The notes beneath the pieces were generated by a model, which ran no database searches, was not told the origin of the DNA, and worked only from the letters and a program-made list of their open reading frames with translations. A program made the position numbers and the translations under genes. This document shows positions 1 to 5,240 of a DNA stretch of 5,261 nt, in pieces. The DNA is from an uncultured bacterium (GTDB lineage Bacteria > Bacteroidota > Bacteroidia > Bacteroidales > Paludibacteraceae): positions 1-5,261 of the forward strand of contig CAMTOX010000159.1 of the NCBI GenBank assembly GCA_947074225.1. The letters run 5' to 3'. How positions within the stretch are numbered: position 1 is the stretch's first letter; each line of letters begins with the position of its first letter.

Positions 1-54
1 CCGAGATTGACACTATAGCCTACACTCTTTCCCTACACGACGCTCTTCCGATCT
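1..54 (+). other. Illumina TruSeq i5 adapter left on the contig end (not biological)
   Basis: Bases 22-54 are identical to the 33-base TruSeq Read 1 primer end, beginning ACACTCTTTCCC and ending CTCTTCCGATCT. Bases 14-21 (TATAGCCT) sit exactly where the i5 index belongs and match the TruSeq HT index I know as D501. Bases 1-13 match the adjoining P5 segment CCGAGATCTACAC except at positions 8 and 9 (TG instead of CT). Overall 52 of 54 bases agree with the adapter, so this is library sequence that was not trimmed before assembly. Genomic sequence begins at about base 55. The orientation fits a read-through or contig edge at the sheared end of an insert inside lpxA. Confidence 0.98.
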
Positions 55-56
55 TA

Positions 57-422
57 ATAGACGACCATGCTATATTGGGTGGTGGAACTTTAGTACACCA
101 ATTTACTCATATCGGTAAACATGTTATGATTCAAGGTGGTTCAAAAGTAGGTAAAGATGTACCTCCTTATATTACAGCAGCACGCGAGCCAGTATCGTAT
201 GCCGGTGTAAATAGCATAGGTTTACGCCGTAGAGGTTTCACAAACGAGCAGATTAACAATATTCAAGAGATTTATCGTTTAATCTTCCAATCGCGCCTTA
301 ACACTACCGATGCTTTAGCACGTGTAGAGGCCGACATGCCTGCCACTTCAGAGCGCGATGAGATAGTATTATTCATTCGCAACTCTTCAAGAGGGATTGT
401 TAAGAGTTATTTCGACAAGTAG
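57..422 (+). CDS. lpxA: LpxA, UDP-N-acetylglucosamine O-acyltransferase, 3' part only
   Basis: LpxA is a cytosolic homotrimer that transfers a 3-hydroxyacyl chain from acyl-ACP to the 3-OH of UDP-GlcNAc, the first step of lipid A synthesis. About 121 codons remain. By eye they align with E. coli LpxA residues ~147-262: the end of the left-handed beta-helix (IDDHAILGGGTLVHQF, then HVMIQGGSKVGKDVPPY) and the helical C-terminal domain (LRRRGFTNEQI to SRGIVKSYFDK). The VHQF histidine (E. coli His160, codon 96-98) and the arginine equivalent to Arg204 (228-230) are present. The catalytic His125 would lie upstream and is missing. A glycine falls at the acyl-chain ruler position (E. coli Gly173), which fits a long acyl chain (inference). 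The gene is cut by the contig end, not by mutation. TTG at 75 is an internal leucine codon, and the frame stays open into the adapter, so any partial call reaching the edge includes artefact residues. Confidence 0.96.
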   Translation: MDDHAILGGGTLVHQFTHIGKHVMIQGGSKVGKDVPPYITAAREPVSYAGVNSIGLRRRGFTNEQINNIQEIYRLIFQSRLNTTDALARVEADMPATSERDEIVLFIRNSSRGIVKSYFDK

Positions 423-452
423 TCTAAAAAAACACCAATTATACCTATTGAG

Positions 453-486
453 AATCAGCAACATGTAATGTGTTGCTGATTTTTTT
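453..486 (+). terminator. Intrinsic terminator after lpxA
   Basis: An 11-bp perfect stem, AATCAGCAACA (453-463) with TGTTGCTGATT (471-481), encloses a 7-base loop and runs into T residues through 486 (TTTTTTATTT follows the stem core). It starts 30 bases after the lpxA stop codon. It should end the lpx transcript here and separate it from the lipoprotein genes downstream. Confidence 0.9.
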
Positions 487-510
487 ATTTAATATATCAA
501 CAAAAAAGAA

Positions 511-539
511 TTGATTTATTAAATAAATATTTATCTTTG
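511..539 (+). promoter_or_regulatory. Bacteroidota-type promoter for the small LPP20 lipoprotein gene
   Basis: TATCTTTG at 532-539 fits the Bacteroidota -7 consensus TAnnTTTG, and TTG at 511-513 lies 18 bases upstream as a -33 element (consensus TTTG, spacing usually about 19). Transcription would start near 545, giving a leader of ~37 bases before the ATG at 582. The leader is A/T rich with no Shine-Dalgarno sequence, as is usual in this phylum. Confidence 0.72.
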
Positions 540-581
540 TCTTACAAACAATAATTTATTAATTGTAAAAACCCTATACTT

Positions 582-1130
582 ATGAAAAAAATTCTTGTTA
601 TAGCATTAGCAGGCCTCTGTTTAGTAGGTTGTAAAAGTAAGAAAGCAACCAGCGAAGCTTATAAGGGCGATGTAGAAGTAAACGTACCATGTACAGGCAA
701 AGAATATCAGAGTGATAAAAAAGCATTTCGTGCATTTGGCGAAGGCTATAGCACCGATATGACTATTGCTCGCAATAAAGCATTGACCAATGCTCGTGCA
801 GAACTAGCGACCCAAATTGGCGCAACAATAAAACGTATGACCGACAACTACGCATCATCATACCAACAAGGTATTGAAGAGGAAGCAAAATCACGTTTCC
901 AAGATATGGTACGTAATGTAGTAGATCAGAAACTTAGTGGAACCATTGTAGTATGCGATAAATTAATGCGCACTCAGGATAATAAGTTCCGTGCTTATGT
1001 GGTAGTAGAACTTAATGGCGATGATCTTTTAGAAGATATAGCCAATAAAGTATCGAACGACGACAAATTACGTATTGATTACGAATACGAAAAGTTCAAG
1101 AAAGAGTTTGAGAAAGAGATGGGTAAATAG
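582..1130 (+). CDS. LPP20-like lipoprotein, 182 aa
   Basis: This is a predicted lipoprotein. It starts MKK, has a short hydrophobic segment (residues 4-16) and a lipobox LVGC with Cys17 as the acylated residue. CKSKK follows, basic rather than acidic, so no surface-export signal is seen and periplasmic exposure is inferred. Residues ~48-150 have the layout of the LPP20 family (Helicobacter Lpp20 type): a FRAFGEGYSTD strand-turn, a helix rich in Ala (ARNKALTNARAELATQI, 63-79), a charged amphipathic helix (~93-117), and a final strand ending FRAYVVVEL (136-144). The C-terminus (~155-182) is a highly charged, probably helical tail. The family has no assigned enzymatic activity; members occur near envelope or flagellar genes elsewhere, and no flagellar gene is visible here. 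The gene appears monocistronic, with its own promoter and terminator. ATG 582 is chosen because it gives a complete signal peptide. Confidence 0.88.
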   Translation: MKKILVIALAGLCLVGCKSKKATSEAYKGDVEVNVPCTGKEYQSDKKAFRAFGEGYSTDMTIARNKALTNARAELATQIGATIKRMTDNYASSYQQGIEEEAKSRFQDMVRNVVDQKLSGTIVVCDKLMRTQDNKFRAYVVVELNGDDLLEDIANKVSNDDKLRIDYEYEKFKKEFEKEMGK

Positions 1131-1145
1131 TCTCTAAAGATATTT

Positions 1146-1183
1146 AAGGAGCACTGTTTTTGTAATGAAAGCAGTGCTCTTTT
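1146..1183 (+). terminator. Intrinsic terminator after the small LPP20 gene
   Basis: GAGCACTG (1149-1156) pairs perfectly with CAGTGCTC (1172-1179), and the base of the stem extends through a G-T wobble and two A-T pairs (1146-1148 with 1180-1182). The 15-base apical region can pair further (TTT with AAA). The right arm runs into TTTT. It lies 15 bases after the stop at 1130 and should make the upstream gene a single-gene unit. Confidence 0.85.
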
Positions 1184-1238
1184 ACATTAATGCCGTTCTA
1201 AATAACATATGGTTGAAAGCTATTGAATGGTAAAACAA

Positions 1239-1269
1239 TTTGATATTTACAAAATTATCTCTAATTTTG
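1239..1269 (+). promoter_or_regulatory. Bacteroidota-type promoter for the three-gene lipoprotein operon
   Basis: TTTG at 1239-1242 is followed, after exactly 19 bases, by TAATTTTG at 1262-1269. Both elements fit the Bacteroidota primary sigma consensus (TTTG at -33, TAnnTTTG at -7). A start near 1276 leaves a leader of about 20 bases before ATG 1295. No Shine-Dalgarno sequence is present. I see no operator or repeat around it. Confidence 0.8.
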
Positions 1270-1294
1270 TTTTTCATTAGTATAAAACATAAAT

Positions 1295-2680
1295 ATGAAC
1301 AGTTCATATACTAAAATAGGGTTACTATTTTCTATAGGGTTTCTTATAGGAGGTATGTTGCTACTCTCTTCTTGCAAAAGTTCTAAAGTTAACTATAAGA
1401 ATCTTCCTGAATGGATAACCACCTCTATCTCTAATCCTCAATATTACATAGGCATCGGTCATTCAAAGAAAGATACTAACCCAACAAACTATAAAGATAT
1501 GGCCAATCGTGCAGCACTACAAGCCATGTCGGAGGAGATTGCTGTGCAACTAAAGGGTTCTACGGTATTGGTAAATATTGAGCAGAACAAACAACTGTGG
1601 GAAGATTTCTCGCAAGTGGTCCATATACAAACCAACACTCAATTAGAAGGTTATGAACGGTTTGCCTACCATGAAACAGAAAACGACTACTATGTAGGTT
1701 ATCGGTTATCGCGACAGGAGTATCAGGCCACTTTAGCAAAGAAGAAGCGGGAGGCTATTGATAAAGCTATGAGCTTTTACTCCAAAGGTGTTAACGCAGA
1801 GCAAACAGGAAGCTATGCAAAAGCTATTGTGGCCTATGCCGAAGCTATAGAGGCAGGCAAAGAGTATCTATCCGACTACCTCTATCAGAGTTCAGTAAAC
1901 GACTCTACAAACTTTGTTAAAGATATATTCAGACGTCTACAAGATATTACCTCTTCTATAACACTGATGTCATTAAGCGATAAATGGAGCAGCAAATATG
2001 GAGGCACATTTCATAATGAAGTAGCTGTGTTGACAATACATGATATTGCACAAGCAGATTTTCCTTTAGAGCTATCGTTTAGTGGCAATGCCTCGTTTCC
2101 ACGCTTTGTACAAAGCAACTCCAAAGGCAATGTCGAGGTAAGTATACAGAAGACTAAAAGCAAGAATAGGTATGAACAGCTCACTATTCAAGCATCCATG
2201 AGCGAGCTGTTGAGCAAAAGTAATGTGAATTATAATATTCGTCAATGGCTTTCAAAGCAAAGTATGCCAAGCATAACCTGTGAGATTGAGCTTTTGCCTG
2301 CAACCATTTATATTAGTTCGCGCGAGCAAAATATGAATCAAAACATTACAACATCGCCATTACGTCAGGCAGCCATAGAGCAGCTCCAACAGAGTGGTTA
2401 TCAAATTACCAATAACCCCTCGGAAGCCGATTTTATTATCCATATAATGAGTAATACAGAGAGTGTAGGTCAAAACAATGGTTTTTACACCTGTAAACTC
2501 AATGGTACTTTCGAGATAAGAACAGTTGGAGGGAAAAGCATTATGAATAAATCGTTACGCACAACTCAAGGTACCCAATTAAACTATTTCAACGCAGGTA
2601 TGAATGCCTATACGGAGGCTGCCTCGCAACTTAAGAACAGAATAGTACTTGAACTTGAAACTGCAATATCACAATCGTAA
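1295..2680 (+). CDS. Multidomain LPP20-family lipoprotein with TPR-like and Ig-like segments, 461 aa
   Basis: This is a predicted lipoprotein: hydrophobic residues 8-26, lipobox LSSC with Cys27, then KSSK and no acidic export signal. Reading along the protein I see four parts. (1) LPP20-like, ~38-148: LPEWI, a YYIGIGHS strand-turn, an Ala-rich helix (ANRAALQAMSEEIAVQL, 70-86) and a closing YYVGYRLS strand. (2) A TPR-like helix pair at ~156-192 (FYSKGVNAEQTGSYAKAIVAY). (3) A stretch of alternating strands at ~241-330 (FPLELSFSG, then SKGNVEVSI), suggesting an Ig-like beta-sandwich. (4) An alpha/beta C-terminal region at ~331-461 with a helix, GYQI and ADFIIHI, of unknown family. The LPP20 call is fairly firm; parts 3 and 4 are my reading of the pattern. 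No catalytic motif is visible. It is the first gene of the operon, and its stop lies 4 bases before the next start. It shares the N-terminal module with the 182-aa protein upstream. Confidence 0.85.
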   Translation: MNSSYTKIGLLFSIGFLIGGMLLLSSCKSSKVNYKNLPEWITTSISNPQYYIGIGHSKKDTNPTNYKDMANRAALQAMSEEIAVQLKGSTVLVNIEQNKQLWEDFSQVVHIQTNTQLEGYERFAYHETENDYYVGYRLSRQEYQATLAKKKREAIDKAMSFYSKGVNAEQTGSYAKAIVAYAEAIEAGKEYLSDYLYQSSVNDSTNFVKDIFRRLQDITSSITLMSLSDKWSSKYGGTFHNEVAVLTIHDIAQADFPLELSFSGNASFPRFVQSNSKGNVEVSIQKTKSKNRYEQLTIQASMSELLSKSNVNYNIRQWLSKQSMPSITCEIELLPATIYISSREQNMNQNITTSPLRQAAIEQLQQSGYQITNNPSEADFIIHIMSNTESVGQNNGFYTCKLNGTFEIRTVGGKSIMNKSLRTTQGTQLNYFNAGMNAYTEAASQLKNRIVLELETAISQS

Positions 2681-2684
2681 ACCA

Positions 2685-4046
2685 ATGAAGAAACTCTCAA
2701 TAAGATCGCTCATCTTGATTCTTATTCCACTTTTTATGGTGGGATGTGCCTCGAAGAAATATTTTAAGGATGGAAACAAGTATGAAGAAAACGGTATGTA
2801 CGAACCGGCCATTGTAGCTTACCTAAATGCATTGACCAAAAAACCCGATTATGTAGAAGCACGTATCGCTTTAATGCGCTCAAGTGCCATCTTTGCCACA
2901 CAACTGGACGAGAAAATTACTGAAGCATACACACGCCGTAACGACGAAGTGGTGGTAAGCCTGTACCAAACCTTAACGACTTTAAAAGAGAAAACAGCAC
3001 CTTACAACATAGAAACTATTATTAGTGAACGGACAATAGGGCAATATAACGAAAGCAAAAACAGATATCTTCACGATAGTTATGAAGAAGCCATGAAGGC
3101 TATGGGCATGGGCGACTATAACAAAGCAGTGAAACTATTGCAAGGGTTGACCTCAGTGGACAATAACTTTAAGGATGCTACCGAACAATTAAAGATAGCG
3201 CGCTGTGAACCAATCTATATCCAAGCCAACATAGCATTTCATAATGGCAAATATAGAACAGCATATAACTTCTTGTCGCAAATTAAGAAATACGACAGTA
3301 ACTATAAAGATATAGACCAGCTTCAGCAAGATGCCATATCACAAGGTATGCGTTTAATAGCCTTCGAGACAATCAATAATTGCAACAGCTATGCACTTTT
3401 ATGCAATAAGATTAAGACACAAACGCTTACTACAGTAAATAAGAGTAACGACCCATTTATACAGATGGTAGAGTTAGCAGAGCAAAAACAGTTAGAGGAG
3501 CTACAGAAAGAGCTAATGCAATCTGGCAATCAAGTAGCATCGCAGAACTTAATTCCTGTAAATGCTGTTATCAAAGCAAGTATAGGAATGAACAACAAAA
3601 CCACTCCTCTTACAAGCAAAAAGTGCAAAGGGTATTTGAGACAGACCGATAAGGAGAAGAATGTAGTCTACAAAAAGGTCTATTATTACGAATATTCACG
3701 TACAAGAAATATTAGCATCAACTTCTCTTATACTATCATGTCTACCCCTTCAGGTGCTAAACTATCTTCGGGCACACTAACCCCTCATGTAAGCGATGAG
3801 ATACATTATGTCTATTACGATGGTAAGAACGATAAATATTTGGTGCCAGGACATTGGGAGAAGATTGGGAAGTTTAATGCCCAAGAAGATGTTATTTATT
3901 CCGATGCTAATTCAATATCTAAGATTCGTAATTTAGCAGATTCACGTAAAGAGCTTAAAAGTATTGACGACATGCAATCGGAGCTAGTTAAAAGCATCAC
4001 CACATCGCTTAGCAAAGCAATACTATCAACATCACCTAAGGAATAA
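2685..4046 (+). CDS. TPR-containing lipoprotein of unknown function, 453 aa
   Basis: The start is placed at ATG 2685, not at the in-frame TTG 2649. The ATG gives a clean signal peptide (MKK, hydrophobic 9-20, lipobox MVGC with Cys21) and a 4-base gap after the previous stop, whereas TTG would overlap that gene and put 12 unsuitable residues in front of the signal. CASKK follows the cysteine, without acidic residues. Residues 26-60 form a good TPR (YFKDGNKYEENGMYEPAIVAY), and weaker repeats follow at ~130-165 (AMKAMGMGDYNKAVKLL) and ~178-215 (ANIAFHNGKYRTAYNFL). Residues ~262-285 look coiled-coil-like (LAEQKQLEELQKEL). The C-terminal region (~290-425) appears beta-rich, with many Tyr and Lys (KKVYYYEYSRT, IHYVYYDGKNDKYLVPGHW), and matches no family I recognise. 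A scaffold or binding role is inferred from the TPRs. There is no Shine-Dalgarno sequence, so translational coupling to the upstream gene is likely. Confidence 0.84.
   Translation: MKKLSIRSLILILIPLFMVGCASKKYFKDGNKYEENGMYEPAIVAYLNALTKKPDYVEARIALMRSSAIFATQLDEKITEAYTRRNDEVVVSLYQTLTTLKEKTAPYNIETIISERTIGQYNESKNRYLHDSYEEAMKAMGMGDYNKAVKLLQGLTSVDNNFKDATEQLKIARCEPIYIQANIAFHNGKYRTAYNFLSQIKKYDSNYKDIDQLQQDAISQGMRLIAFETINNCNSYALLCNKIKTQTLTTVNKSNDPFIQMVELAEQKQLEELQKELMQSGNQVASQNLIPVNAVIKASIGMNNKTTPLTSKKCKGYLRQTDKEKNVVYKKVYYYEYSRTRNISINFSYTIMSTPSGAKLSSGTLTPHVSDEIHYVYYDGKNDKYLVPGHWEKIGKFNAQEDVIYSDANSISKIRNLADSRKELKSIDDMQSELVKSITTSLSKAILSTSPKE
4038..4043 (+). promoter_or_regulatory. Possible ribosome binding site for the EEP lipoprotein gene
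   Basis: AAGGAA lies 10 bases before ATG 4054 and overlaps the last codons of the TPR gene (stop 4044-4046). It is the only start codon in this window preceded by a purine run resembling a Shine-Dalgarno sequence. Bacteroidota usually do not rely on such sites, so its importance is uncertain. Confidence 0.4.
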
Positions 4047-4053
4047 TCAATAG

Positions 4054-4902
4054 ATGATACGAAACCGTATATTACTACCTTTCTTATTACTTTTATCCAT
4101 AACATTTGGCTGTAAAGAGAAACCTTTATCGCATCAAATCATGTCGTTCAACATTCGTGTAGATATAAAACTTGATGATGAGAACTCATGGAAAAGACGT
4201 AGATATGACATTGGCGAATTAATTCAAATGCATCAACCGGATATAGTAGGAATGCAAGAGGTGATGCCCAACCAATTGTACGATTTAATTCAATCTCTTC
4301 CAGAGTATAATTTTATTGCCATTGGTAGAGAAAAGGATAAGAAGGGTGAGCAGTGTCCAATATTTTATAAGAGAGATAAATATAGACTCCTACAGAGTGG
4401 TTGCTTTAGTCTTAGCGATAGCCCTGAAGAGTTTGGCATTAAAGGTTGGGATGCCGCATATAATCGGATAGCAACATGGGTAGAACTTCAAAGTAACATA
4501 AATGGTACAACTCTCTTTATTCTCAACACACATTTAGACAACGAGGGTGAGATAGCTCGCCTAAAGGGAGTAGAACTCATTGCAAAGAGAGTTAAAGAGA
4601 TGGAGCTTAAATGCCCTATCATCATTACTGGCGATATGAATGTAGAGATTGACAACCCTGTTATGGAATATATTACTAAAGAGCTTGGATTGGTAGACAG
4701 TCGCTCTATCAGCACAAATATTAGTGGCCCCAATGGTACATTTCATGCCTTTGGTGCTATACCCAAAGAGTACCGACCAGCCATAGATTTTATCTTAGTA
4801 CCCGAAAAAAGCCATGTGCCAATGCACAAAATATTTGAGGACTCTCCTTATAACGGTTACATGTCGGATCACTACCCTATCTTTACCACCATTGTATTTT
4901 AA
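4054..4902 (+). CDS. Endonuclease/exonuclease/phosphatase (EEP) superfamily lipoprotein, 282 aa
   Basis: This is a metal-dependent phosphoesterase of the EEP fold, the fold of DNase I and exonuclease III. The active-site set is complete: Asn33 in MSFNIR, Glu69 in PDIVGMQE, His160 in LNTHLDN, Asp194 and Asn196 in TGDMN, Asp245 in AIDFILV, and Asp272-His273 in SDHYPI. The conserved KGWDAAYNRIATW and GPNGTFHAF stretches place it in the mostly uncharacterised secreted group sometimes labelled EEP-1 (COG3568-like), not with ExoA/XthA repair enzymes. Residues 6-19 are hydrophobic and end TFGC, a weak but acceptable lipobox (Cys20), then KEK. An envelope phosphodiesterase or phosphatase acting on a sugar-phosphate, phospholipid head group or nucleic acid is possible; the substrate cannot be read from the sequence. 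Length is normal for the group. It starts 7 bases after the TPR gene and is probably co-transcribed with it. Confidence 0.92.
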   Translation: MIRNRILLPFLLLLSITFGCKEKPLSHQIMSFNIRVDIKLDDENSWKRRRYDIGELIQMHQPDIVGMQEVMPNQLYDLIQSLPEYNFIAIGREKDKKGEQCPIFYKRDKYRLLQSGCFSLSDSPEEFGIKGWDAAYNRIATWVELQSNINGTTLFILNTHLDNEGEIARLKGVELIAKRVKEMELKCPIIITGDMNVEIDNPVMEYITKELGLVDSRSISTNISGPNGTFHAFGAIPKEYRPAIDFILVPEKSHVPMHKIFEDSPYNGYMSDHYPIFTTIVF

Positions 4903-4906
4903 ACAA

Positions 4907-4941
4907 GAAAGATATAGTCATTGCTAGACACTATATCCTTC
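4907..4941 (+). terminator. Modest hairpin just after the EEP gene
   Basis: GATATAGT (4911-4918) pairs with ACTATATC (4930-4937) around an 11-base loop. Beyond one A/C mismatch, GAA (4907-4909) pairs with TTC (4939-4941). The stem is AT rich and the + side continues CTTATG, with no proper T-run, so it is weak as a rightward terminator. Read on the opposite strand the stem is followed by TTTCTTGTTT, so it may work better for leftward transcripts. Confidence 0.45.
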
Positions 4942-4962
4942 CTTATGAAAGCATAAAACAGA

Positions 4963-5002
4963 AACCTAGCGGCGATATTTGAAGAAATATCGCCGCTAGG
5001 TT
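4963..5002. repeat. Perfect 18-bp inverted repeat with 4-base loop
   Basis: Bases 4963-4980 (AACCTAGCGGCGATATTT) are exactly complementary to 4985-5002, separated only by GAAG. The outer ten pairs are GC rich (CCTAGCGGCG), unlike the AT-rich surroundings. On the + strand no T-run follows (ATACTATG). On the - strand the stem leads into TCTGTTTTATGC, which is moderately T rich. It could be a 3'-end stabilising hairpin for the operon mRNA, a terminator acting mainly leftward, or a dispersed palindromic element. The structure is certain; the role is not. Confidence 0.9.
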
Positions 5003-5163
5003 ATACTATGTCACTACGAAAGAAGCAACAAAGAAGAACAACATGTACAGCTTTATTTTAAAGCGTCTATGGACCTATTAAATCTTCTGTTGATCCAACT
5101 ATCAAAGAGAGACTTTGCAAGCGCACAGCGAGGTTAAAAACAATCTGAATGATTATTCTTTAA

Positions 5164-5179
5164 AACACTCCAACACTCC
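5164..5179. repeat. Two-copy tandem 8-base repeat AACACTCC
   Basis: AACACTCC occurs twice with no gap (5164-5171 and 5172-5179). Two copies of an 8-mer could be chance or replication slippage. No third copy is seen in the flanks. Confidence 0.5.
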
Positions 5180-5240
5180 TTATATCATAAAGGGATCTTC
5201 AACCATTCACCTCTACAAACAGCAGCTCTTATAACTACAT

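Noticed and set aside
8..18. TGACACTATAG matches the last 11 bases of the SP6 phage promoter (and CACTATAG the T7 one)
   Set aside because: The match arises where the P5 end ACAC meets the index TATAGCCT, plus two mismatched bases. Bases 1-7 do not match SP6 but do match the Illumina adapter, which explains 52 of 54 bases.
75..422. A 115-aa gene starting at TTG 75
   Set aside because: That TTG is an internal leucine codon of LpxA. Homologous residues (IDDHAI) continue upstream in frame to the adapter junction.
2649..2684. TTG start for the TPR lipoprotein with 12 extra residues
   Set aside because: It would overlap the preceding gene and put polar residues before the signal peptide. ATG 2685 gives a standard lipoprotein signal.
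3896..4105. 69-aa minus-strand ORF across the TPR/EEP junction
   Set aside because: It is antisense to two well-supported genes, has no promoter and shows no recognisable protein features.
4488..4746. Two minus-strand ORFs of 81 and 61 aa inside the EEP gene
   Set aside because: They are shadows of a gene whose catalytic motifs span the same bases; neither has a promoter or a recognisable motif.
4911..5002. CRISPR or transposon ends made from the two hairpins
   Set aside because: The two stems differ in sequence, there is no repeated spacing, and no transposase or target-site duplication is seen.
5008..5061. 17-codon ATG frame encoding a basic peptide (MSLRKKQQRRTTCTALF)
   Set aside because: It is very short, has no promoter or ribosome binding site and directly follows the palindrome. 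A basic composition alone is not evidence of a gene.
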